Of a stretch of 33,825 bases of DNA, positions 17,825 to 25,920 are shown one piece after another. Source of the stretch: Tannerella sp. (GTDB lineage Bacteria > Bacteroidota > Bacteroidia > Bacteroidales > Tannerellaceae). Within the stretch, counting starts at the first letter, position 1. Every line of letters begins with the position of its first letter. The notes under the pieces were generated by a model. It was given only the letters and a program-made list of their open reading frames with translations. It was not told the DNA's origin and made no database searches. Location of the stretch: the NCBI GenBank assembly GCA_031258835.1, contig JAIRMH010000052.1:1-33825 (forward strand), read 5' to 3'. The position numbers and the translations under genes were made by a program.

Positions 17825-19651
17825 TTATTCAGGCGATTTGTCGCCGAGTTCGAGCTGTTTCTCCAAAGCTTTTACGGACGATAGCGTATTGTTCATTTTA
17901 CGAAGGAATACGTCCAGGTCGTCATTATTGTCTAACCCGAATTTTTTCTTGAGCCGGTATCTCACCATGTGTACGGAAGATTGTTCGATAGAAAAACATT
18001 CGGACACATCTCCGATTGCCATGCCGATAGCAAAGCATATACAATATTTTAAATAGGAGACGGAAAGATTCCCGTTATATGCGTTTTTAAGTTCGGGTAT
18101 ATATTGTTCGTTGAGGAGGCTTAGCGATTTCAGATATTCTTTCTTGTCAGACAGTTTTTTCGTTATCAGTTTTTTAAGGTCTTCAATGATAAGTTTGTTC
18201 TGAGGTTCTTCCGTTTTTATATATTCCTGTTTTTTGTCGTTTATGCGTTCGTATTCGTTTATTTTTTGCGTATAAGATTCTATTTGTTTATCAAGGAGTT
18301 CCTTGTCTTTTAACAGTTGCTCCATCGCCTTGTTCTTCCCTTCGAGTTCCACCTCTTTCAGCCAATAGTCCGACAGTACTTCATATTTTTCCAATTGTGC
18401 TTTAACGGCTTGTTCTTCTTTGATTTTAAGGTTGAGTTCCGCTTCTTCTTTTTCTGCTCTTATCAACGCGGAGCGGCGTTTTATGATTTTTTTTGCGGTG
18501 TAAAACCACAGGCAAAGCAACGCAATGGTTATGACGAGCAGGAGGGCGATCAGTATTAGCATGCTGATGGATTTTATCTGGTTGGCGTTGATGACCTTTA
18601 GCTGTTCGATTTTATGTTCTTCTTTTTCCGTATTGTATAAATATTCAAGTTCGCGCGATTCGATGTCGCGGATCTTTAGTTTCAGGTCGTTTTTGATCCG
18701 GTTGTATTTAAGCGCCTCTTTATAATCGTTCTTTGAAAATAGAATCCTGCTGTGAAGGTTGGCATAGACCGATTCGTCGGAATAGAAAGTCTCCGGAGGA
18801 TACATGGAGCCTCCTTCTTTTATTTGTTGTGATAAATAGTTTTCGGCTTCGATAATTTGTTTTTCCGCTTCATTGTATCTTTTTTGTTCAAAAAGAGACA
18901 GGGCTTTTGTGTATTTTATCCTGCTCATTATGTACGCATCGTCGGTATACCCGATTGATTCGGCATTTTTGATGCAGTCATTTATGAATTTCCAGTCAGG
19001 CGTCTGCTTTAAGGAATGATATTCCGCGAGCAGGAGATATGACTGCAAGATGTCGTAATCCAGTTTGCCGGGTAATTTATTTTCGTTTGAATAAAAGAGG
19101 TGGATACGTTTCTTTTCGTAAAAGATCGCCGAATCGAGCGGCGCTTCCTGATTAGTCGCGTCAAAATGCATTTTGTAATAGTCCGATTTCATCGTGCTTA
19201 GCGTAAAGTCAATGAATGGCGAATATTTTTTTTGTAAGATGTTTTCTACTTTTCCGATGAGTCTTTTTGCATAGGTGGTATCCGGCTGGTTTGCCGTGTA
19301 TACGGCTATGTTGTATATGTGACAGCTTATAGCATGTGTGTCATTGTCTACCTGTTCGTAATAATCGAGGGCTTTTTCGAAGTGTTTATAACCTTCTTTT
19401 TTACCGTAAGGCGCATTTATCGCCTGCGTTCCCATTGTATAGTGGTAGTGTGCCAGAGACAATGGTTGGCCTCCCTTTTCCGCATATATGTCGATCGAAT
19501 CTGTCGGCGCGTTTTCCGGTTTGTCTGCAATTGCCGTGAAAAGATTTGCCGTCGTCTTCGGGAATACAACGGCGACGTTCTCGCGGGAATATAGAAAAAT
19601 ACAGGAAAACATAAATGTTATCATAAGTATTTTTTTGTTGTTCATTTGCAA
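17825..19651 (-). CDS. Membrane-anchored TPR regulator with coiled coil and C-terminal LuxR-like HTH
   Basis: N-terminal signal; TPR-type helices; TM ISMLILIALLLVITIALLCLWFY; coiled coil; C-terminal ..CICFAIGMAIGDVSECFSIEQSSVHMVRYRLKKKFGLDNNDDLDVFLRKM. Confidence 0.75.
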   Translation of the reverse strand: MQMNNKKILMITFMFSCIFLYSRENVAVVFPKTTANLFTAIADKPENAPTDSIDIYAEKGGQPLSLAHYHYTMGTQAINAPYGKKEGYKHFEKALDYYEQVDNDTHAISCHIYNIAVYTANQPDTTYAKRLIGKVENILQKKYSPFIDFTLSTMKSDYYKMHFDATNQEAPLDSAIFYEKKRIHLFYSNENKLPGKLDYDILQSYLLLAEYHSLKQTPDWKFINDCIKNAESIGYTDDAYIMSRIKYTKALSLFEQKRYNEAEKQIIEAENYLSQQIKEGGSMYPPETFYSDESVYANLHSRILFSKNDYKEALKYNRIKNDLKLKIRDIESRELEYLYNTEKEEHKIEQLKVINANQIKSISMLILIALLLVITIALLCLWFYTAKKIIKRRSALIRAEKEEAELNLKIKEEQAVKAQLEKYEVLSDYWLKEVELEGKNKAMEQLLKDKELLDKQIESYTQKINEYERINDKKQEYIKTEEPQNKLIIEDLKKLITKKLSDKKEYLKSLSLLNEQYIPELKNAYNGNLSVSYLKYCICFAIGMAIGDVSECFSIEQSSVHMVRYRLKKKFGLDNNDDLDVFLRKMNNTLSSVKALEKQLELGDKSPE

Positions 19652-20070
19652 TATCGATTACGATTGTTAAACGGACAAAAGTATGAAAAAGATACTTAAT
19701 CACAAATTGCACCGGGACGACTTTTAATAAGGCCTTATAAATCCTTGCAATAAATATTCATAATTATGTCTGTAATATCCGCAATAGTGCTTTCATAACG
19801 CCCTTGTATTAAATTGCAAACCAATTACGTTTATTTATGTTTTATTTGTAAGTGTTTGCATTTGGTTTTCCCAATTTTATCGGGTTATCCGGAAATATTC
19901 GTTCTGTGTTACGCAATTCATTGCATGGAAAAAGGAATTGATAATCCGTCGGGCAGAATTTCCCAATGCGCGGCGTATAGCTTCGTAGAGCGCCTTTTAT
20001 GATCGTTGTACAAGTTTGTATTGCTTACAAGTCGGATATTTTGCATTTTTGGAAACCGGAGCATAATAAA

Positions 20071-20118
20071 ATGTAGATATATGTATAGTATATGTAGGAA
20101 AAAAGAGAAATACTTTTG
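20071..20118 (+). promoter_or_regulatory. Promoter region with three phased ATGTA repeats and a -7 box TACTTTTG
   Basis: ATGTA at 20071, 20081 and 20092; TACTTTTG at 20111-20118. Confidence 0.45.
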
Positions 20119-20174
20119 TCGGCGAGAATTGAATTACGCCTTTTTGTAATTTAGGAATTTCAAATTTAGATATT

Positions 20175-22439
20175 ATGGAAATGAAAAAATACATTGTGTT
20201 TAGCAGTAACGTCATTTTGATGATGGCGGTAACGTTTATTTTTTTAAATTCTTGTTCGGATTCGGTAATAAAGAAAGAGACGCTTATTTCTGATTTTAAA
20301 AATCCGGCGTTCAGCGTAAAGGAAGACGCCGTCACCTACACGTCATTGGGATCCGACCTCAAAATTTTATGGCAGGAGGGGGATAAAATCGGAATTTTCT
20401 GCGATGATACGAATCCGCCGACATTCAACGAACGCGCCATTTTGCATCAGGCGTATATAGGCCAGAATCGCGGAGTGTTTGTGTCCGATATAGATTGGGG
20501 GACGAGTTCGCATAAATTTTTTGTTTATTATCCATGGAAAGAGAACGTCGGAATGGCGCCCGAATTGAATCATGCCATACAAAGGGTTCAGGCGCAGAAC
20601 GGAAACAATAGTATGCACATTGGAAAGAATGCTTTTATGTTCTCACGTGTAAGCGACGTTGTCCCCTCTTCAGGCGATATCCCGTTGGATTTTACGCATA
20701 CGACAAGCATCTTTGAGATAAGTTTCAAATCCGACCATCCGAGCGTGTATGGTAAACCGTTGACAAAAGTAGTTCTCAAGGCAAGTAACGGCGCTACGTT
20801 ATCAGGCGATTTTATCTTTAATATCACAAAAGTTTACAATGCGAGCAATATGCCTCAATTTTCGAATGAATGTGATTCGGTCATACTGAACGTTGAAAAT
20901 GCATATATGCCGGATAATTCTACGGACAGTTTGAGGGCTTATCTTGTAGTTAATCCCGCATATATGGATAAGGCGATTATAACGTATACGGTGGGTGGAG
21001 AAGAATATACGCTGGTAAAAAATGTAGATAGACAGTTGAAAGCGCAAAGCGTGTATAAAATTATGACGAAAGTGGAATATAGCGCGCTAAGCGTTACTCC
21101 GCAAATTCTTTATCTTTCTCCGGCGAATCCCTCCGGAACGATTACGGTTAAGAGTACGCATCCATGGGTTTTTAACGGTGCGGCTTGCGCCGTGGCTACA
21201 TCTCTCCATAACGGGGGAGAATCGGGAGAAGTCCCTTTCTTATTAACGAGAAAAACGTCGCTTGTCGATTTTACGGTATATGGCAGTAGTACCGCCGAGA
21301 TAAGAACGACTGGCGATAATACGAAATCCGCATCCGTAAGAATTGAAAATCTATATTTATCCGTGCCGGAAACGCTTTATATCAGTAATCCGTCCGGCGC
21401 CGACACAACAATATTTATGCCGGATATTGTAGCGTTTGGAGGTAGCGCGAGGTATGTTGTGGACGGTTATACCGGCGACTGGATTCAGTCGGTGGAATAC
21501 CATGAGATCAGCGGGAAGTTGAGAATTAAAGTGTTGCATAACAACACGAATGCGGATCGCCCCGGAACACTTACGGTTCATCATATAGACGATCCGTCAT
21601 ACCAACTGACGATACCGCTTCTCCAGAATGAGTTTAAGTATGTACCGGAATTTAAGTTTTTTGTAATGGACATACAATGGTGTAAGAGAACCAGCCTTGA
21701 TGTGGATATCGCATTTTTGTTTGAAAATAATAATCCGATAACGCCGATGGAAGATTTGCCGGTAGGATATGGAGCTTTGTATAGTGATCCGAACCTTAGA
21801 AACAAGCCGGCAAACGCATCGCAAATAATTGGAAGTACGAGCAGTAATACGTATGTGAATTATATAATAAAGACTGTACCTGAACGGCGTGATACGGTTA
21901 AACTCTTAAACTGGGGTGGGGATGCTGTGGATGGTCAGGGCGAGACCGTATATTTTGATGCGGAGGCATTTCATGATGCAACAGATGTTCCGCGTTATCT
22001 GAATCTTGGGCTTTATCTGACATGGTGGAAGCATGGTCACGCGAATGAGCATTGGACGGTGCGTGTGACGCTTAGTTGTTATAGAGGAGGAACGATGGTT
22101 AAATATGCATCAATTCCCAATCGGACGGCAACGAATTATCGAAATGTAGGCGGCGAATTGGTTCATTCCCAGTCGTTCTTTATAGAACTGAACCATGTAA
22201 TAGTTCAAGTTCCTTCGAGTTTTAAGACTAAGTTTACATATGCCGCAGCGATTACTTACGACCGAATAACGCATTACGGTATTATGCGCGAGACAGATCC
22301 GGCACGCCCGAAATGGAGTGCGGATAAACCGTTATGCGAGAACGATACGGATGTGAATACTAGTTCTACTCCGATATCGGCAGAAGATATTAAGAGGATA
22401 GAGGATGCAAAAAAGAAAGCTGCAAGCCAAATTTTTTAA
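20175..22439 (+). CDS. Fimbrillin-like / BACON-domain surface lipoprotein with uncharacterised C-terminal domain
   Basis: Lipobox FLNSC; LKILWQEGDKIGIF, HKFFVYYPW typical of fimbrillin-like proteins; LSVTPQILYLSPANPSGTITVKSTHPW typical of BACON-like repeats. Confidence 0.7.
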   Translation: MEMKKYIVFSSNVILMMAVTFIFLNSCSDSVIKKETLISDFKNPAFSVKEDAVTYTSLGSDLKILWQEGDKIGIFCDDTNPPTFNERAILHQAYIGQNRGVFVSDIDWGTSSHKFFVYYPWKENVGMAPELNHAIQRVQAQNGNNSMHIGKNAFMFSRVSDVVPSSGDIPLDFTHTTSIFEISFKSDHPSVYGKPLTKVVLKASNGATLSGDFIFNITKVYNASNMPQFSNECDSVILNVENAYMPDNSTDSLRAYLVVNPAYMDKAIITYTVGGEEYTLVKNVDRQLKAQSVYKIMTKVEYSALSVTPQILYLSPANPSGTITVKSTHPWVFNGAACAVATSLHNGGESGEVPFLLTRKTSLVDFTVYGSSTAEIRTTGDNTKSASVRIENLYLSVPETLYISNPSGADTTIFMPDIVAFGGSARYVVDGYTGDWIQSVEYHEISGKLRIKVLHNNTNADRPGTLTVHHIDDPSYQLTIPLLQNEFKYVPEFKFFVMDIQWCKRTSLDVDIAFLFENNNPITPMEDLPVGYGALYSDPNLRNKPANASQIIGSTSSNTYVNYIIKTVPERRDTVKLLNWGGDAVDGQGETVYFDAEAFHDATDVPRYLNLGLYLTWWKHGHANEHWTVRVTLSCYRGGTMVKYASIPNRTATNYRNVGGELVHSQSFFIELNHVIVQVPSSFKTKFTYAAAITYDRITHYGIMRETDPARPKWSADKPLCENDTDVNTSSTPISAEDIKRIEDAKKKAASQIF

Positions 22440-22508
22440 TTGTAAGCAATCAAGAAAAAAAATAGCCGCGGGTGTATTAGTTTGATTTTTAGAATAAAAA
22501 TCGTAGGG

Positions 22509-22549
22509 AAGAAGGAGTATCATCTTGTTTTGAATGGTATTTCCTTCTT
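22509..22549 (+). terminator. Hairpin with T tract after the fimbrillin-like gene
   Basis: aagaagga / tccttctt followed by ttcg. Confidence 0.4.
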
Positions 22550-22558
22550 TTCGTTTTC

Positions 22559-22614
22559 GGGGGTAGCCGGTCTGAAAACCACATTTTTAACAATAATCCT
22601 CACCGGCCACCCCC
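22559..22614. terminator. Long-loop inverted repeat between convergent genes
   Basis: gggggtagccggt (22559-22571) / accggccaccccc (22602-22614), 12 of 13 paired. Confidence 0.4.
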
Positions 22615-22626
22615 GCTCCCTACTCA

Positions 22627-24273
22627 TCAAACCATATTAAAGCCTGCAACGCTCCCCGTACCGATTGCGCTGAAATCCTCGATGGTCGTCGACGACCCCG
22701 GCAACGTATCGGCGGTAGACCCGTCGGTCGTAAAAACTCCCGTTCCGTACTGCGCCCAATTATGCAAATTACAGTTGATAATCTGGTTGTACTCGTTTCC
22801 CGTTCCTGCGATATACAATGCGAATCCGGAAAAAGGATCGGTTTTACCAGCTGCGACAAAACTGATTGTGTTTCCGCTACTATTATCATCTATGTATATG
22901 CCGTAGCAGCTACCGCTGTTGTTGTCATTGAAGTTGGCACACATATTGTCCGTGATAACGTTATTATTGCTGCCGTTCGTGTATATTCCGTAACTGTTGT
23001 AGCTGCCGGAAATGTTGTAACTACTGTTGGCGCACGTATTATTTGTGATGATGTTGCTATCGCCTCCGTTCATGTATATTCCGTAACTGTTGCCGATATT
23101 AGCGCCGTTGGCACACGTATTGCCCGTGACGGTATTCTTATTGCCGTTCTGCATGAATATGCCATAGCTGATGTAGCTGTCGTCTTTGGTGGCGCTGTTA
23201 TTGGAACACATATTGCCTGTAACGGTGTTGTTGCTGCTGTCCGTGTCTATGTATATGCCGTAACTATCGCCTCCTCCGCCACCGTTGCTATTGGAACACG
23301 TATTGCCTGTGACGGTGTTGTTGCTGCCGTTCATGAATATACCATAGATGTTGCCAACATTACCACCGTCACACATATTGCCCGTGATGGTGTTGTTGTC
23401 GCCGGAGATGTATATGTCATAGCTGTTGCCGCCACTACAGGCACACGTATTACTCGATACAAGGTTGCTGGTACTACTATCTACGTATATGCCGTAGCTG
23501 TAACTGTCGTTGTCGTTACTGTAGTTGTTACATTTGTTATTTGTGACGGTGTTGCCGTGTCTATTCAGAAATATTCCATAGCTGTTGTTGTTGTTACTGT
23601 AATTGTTACACTTGTTACCCATGATAATGTTGTCATTGTGTTCCATGTACATGCCGTAGCTGGCGCTACTATCGCTGTAGTTTGAAAACACATTGTCCGT
23701 GACGGTGTTACTACCGTTGCCTCTTTCTGTGAATATTCCATAGCTATTGCTACTACTGTTATTGTTTGCAAACGTATTGCCTGTGATGGTGTTGCTACCA
23801 TTGTAGTTGGGTAGGTATATACCATAGCTGATGCCGCTTGTGTCGGTTGTCCCGTGCGCCAGCGTAAATCCCTCAATGAGGTTGTTGTTTCCGAATAAGA
23901 ATATTACCGCGTTATTGCTTTGTGCGTTTGCTGCGCCGGGATTTGTATTCCGCGCTCCTGTCATACGTAGCGTCGTATTGCCTCTTCCGCAGCCTAATAA
24001 GTTTATGTTACTTGCCGAAATTACGAGGGGCGACGTGAAGATGTATTCCCCGTTGAGAACCTTCACTTCTCCGCCTGAAGACATGCTCCCTATCGCCGCA
24101 TTAAATTGCGCAAGATCGTTTGTGCCGTCGCACAGGTAATCGCAGTCCGCTGCGGTGTAGCCCGCGCCCGTGCTGCCAATAACTACTGTCGCGGTGCGGA
24201 GTTGGCGCAAAGAAGAATTTATTGCATCTCCGCTATCGCTACGTTTCGTTGTGTTGTTTTCTAAATTTTCCAT
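22627..24273 (-). CDS. Right-handed parallel beta-helix repeat protein (NosD/phage tail-spike-like)
   Basis: 12 YGIY/YGIF-type coils with NTVTGNTC-type turns; N-terminal ATVVIGSTGAGYTAADCDYLCDGTNDLAQFNAAIGSMSSGGEVKVLNGEYIFTSPLVIS; no signal peptide apparent. Confidence 0.8.
   Translation of the reverse strand: MENLENNTTKRSDSGDAINSSLRQLRTATVVIGSTGAGYTAADCDYLCDGTNDLAQFNAAIGSMSSGGEVKVLNGEYIFTSPLVISASNINLLGCGRGNTTLRMTGARNTNPGAANAQSNNAVIFLFGNNNLIEGFTLAHGTTDTSGISYGIYLPNYNGSNTITGNTFANNNSSSNSYGIFTERGNGSNTVTDNVFSNYSDSSASYGMYMEHNDNIIMGNKCNNYSNNNNSYGIFLNRHGNTVTNNKCNNYSNDNDSYSYGIYVDSSTSNLVSSNTCACSGGNSYDIYISGDNNTITGNMCDGGNVGNIYGIFMNGSNNTVTGNTCSNSNGGGGGDSYGIYIDTDSSNNTVTGNMCSNNSATKDDSYISYGIFMQNGNKNTVTGNTCANGANIGNSYGIYMNGGDSNIITNNTCANSSYNISGSYNSYGIYTNGSNNNVITDNMCANFNDNNSGSCYGIYIDDNSSGNTISFVAAGKTDPFSGFALYIAGTGNEYNQIINCNLHNWAQYGTGVFTTDGSTADTLPGSSTTIEDFSAIGTGSVAGFNMV
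22880..23835 (-). repeat. Degenerate tandem repeats encoding the beta-helix coils (~12 units, about 65-95 nt each)
   Basis: Recurring tatatgccgta / gaatatgccatag and acgtattgcctgtgacggtgttgttgc motifs. Confidence 0.75.
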
Positions 24274-24323
24274 ACTTTTTTATTTTAAAATGTTAGTAAT
24301 AGTTGCTATAAAAAATTGATTGT

Positions 24324-24342
24324 AATGCGATTGAATCGCATT
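24324..24342. promoter_or_regulatory. 19-bp palindrome AATGCGATTGAATCGCATT at the predicted start site of the beta-helix gene
   Basis: 9-bp perfect arms; minus-strand -7 box TACTTTTG is at 24346-24353. Confidence 0.5.
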
Positions 24343-24537
24343 TGGCAAAAGTATAGCGATTTATATTATAAAACAAGAATAATGGTGAAAAGTTTTGTTC
24401 AATAAATCTTAAATCTATAATCTATAATTGCTGTCAATGGCTATCGAATATATCCTCTCGGAAAACCCCAAAAAAAGGCGGTACTTCGTGCCTTGGGAAG
24501 GGGGATAGTTAAAAACATTGAAATAGGCGAGTTTGTT

Positions 24538-24568
24538 TTTGTGTTCTTTCCGGCATGCGCTATCTTTG
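24538..24568 (+). promoter_or_regulatory. Consensus Bacteroidota promoter TTTG-N19-TATCTTTG
   Basis: TTTG at 24538-24541, TATCTTTG at 24561-24568. Confidence 0.7.
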
Positions 24569-24616
24569 CACAAAAAACCTTTAGCAGATATTTAATTATT
24601 ATAAATCATATAAGGC

Positions 24617-25873
24617 ATGAAAACAAATCGGAGAGACTTTATTAAAACGATGGGAGGGCTTGCCCTGTTTACAATTGTACCTCGACGGGTACTTGGAATG
24701 GGATATGTAGCCCCAAGCGATCAGTTGACAAAAGGAATTATCGGCGTCGGCGGGATGGGACGCGGACATTTAAACTATGGTGGTACACGACTTGTCGCTA
24801 TATGCGATGTGGATAAAAAGCATCTTGCATTGGGACAGGCGCTTGTGCCGGAGAAAATTGCGGAATATCATGATTTCAGGGAGCTGATACTTGATCCTAA
24901 TGTCGATATCGTACATATTGCAACCCCTCCGCACTGGCATGGCATCATGTCGGTCGAAGCGGCGAAGGCGGGGAAAGATATATGGTGCGAGAAGCCGATG
25001 ACCCGTACGATCGGCGAAGGGAAGCGTGTCATGGAAGCCGTCAAACGGTATGGGAACATCTTCCGCCTGAATACATGGTTCCGCTTTGCGGATACATTTT
25101 ATGGTCTCGGCACACCGGTGAACCCGCTAAAGAAATTAGTGCAGAGCGGTATGCTCGGATGGCCGCTGAAGGTCACGATAAGCGGTTATACCGGTTTTGA
25201 CTGGAAATTTTATTGGGTAGGGAAAGAAAACCTTACGCCCGAACCGGTACCGCAGGAACTGGATTATGACATGTGGCTCGGACCGGCGCCCTACAAACCT
25301 TATAATCCTCATCGCGTACATGCGACATTCCGGGGATACTGGGATTATGACGGAGGAGGACTTGGCGATATGGGACAACATTATATCGACCCCGTTCAGT
25401 ATATATTAGGGAAAGATGAGACAAGCCCGGTGAAAGTAGAAGTCGATGCGCCGCAGCAACATCCCGACGCCGTAGGTACATGGCGTTCAATAACCTATAC
25501 GTATGAAGACGGATGCCGGATCGTATTGTGGGGAGGCGACTACGGCAACCCGAATACGCCGTATATCTCCGGACCGAAAGGGAATGTTTATAAAAATTTT
25601 GTTTGTGATATACCCGATTGGGAGAAAAAACTGGCCGATTATCCGGAACCCGTACAACAACAAGTTGATTTTATGGAATGTGTGAAAACGCGTCAGCCGT
25701 TTGCACTAAATGAACGAAACGGCTTTCGTTCCGCTACCATTGTTAATATGGGCGCCGTTGCCCTCCGGTTGAACCGGACGCTCGAATTTGACCCGGTGAA
25801 ACTGCAGTTTATCAACGACGAAGCAGCCAATAGCTTGATAGATCAACCGGCGAGAACTCCCTGGAATATTTAA
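24617..25873 (+). CDS. Gfo/Idh/MocA-family oxidoreductase with Tat signal
   Basis: MKTNRRDFIKTMGGLALF; IGVGGMGRGHLNYGGTRLVAICDVDKKHL; IATPPHWHGIMSVEAAKAGKDIWCEKPMTRTIGEGKRVMEAVKR. Confidence 0.92.
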   Translation: MKTNRRDFIKTMGGLALFTIVPRRVLGMGYVAPSDQLTKGIIGVGGMGRGHLNYGGTRLVAICDVDKKHLALGQALVPEKIAEYHDFRELILDPNVDIVHIATPPHWHGIMSVEAAKAGKDIWCEKPMTRTIGEGKRVMEAVKRYGNIFRLNTWFRFADTFYGLGTPVNPLKKLVQSGMLGWPLKVTISGYTGFDWKFYWVGKENLTPEPVPQELDYDMWLGPAPYKPYNPHRVHATFRGYWDYDGGGLGDMGQHYIDPVQYILGKDETSPVKVEVDAPQQHPDAVGTWRSITYTYEDGCRIVLWGGDYGNPNTPYISGPKGNVYKNFVCDIPDWEKKLADYPEPVQQQVDFMECVKTRQPFALNERNGFRSATIVNMGAVALRLNRTLEFDPVKLQFINDEAANSLIDQPARTPWNI

Positions 25874-25920
25874 AAATCCGTAATCCGTAAATTAAATGAC
25901 TTTATAAATAGATAATCGTT

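Noticed and set aside
19700-20170. Possible small ORFs or ncRNA in the long divergent intergenic region
   Set aside because: Nothing beyond weak ORFs; no convincing structure or start signals apart from the promoter-proximal ATGTA repeats.
22762-23685. 307-aa plus-strand ORF (VYVYAVAATAVVVIEVGTHIV...)
   Set aside because: It is the antisense shadow of the beta-helix repeats: repetitive Val/Ala/Thr composition produced by reading GNT/NNN repeats backwards, with no start context.
22880-23835. Possible CRISPR array
   Set aside because: Repeats are degenerate, in-frame and encode beta-helix coils; no constant repeat/spacer structure and no cas genes.
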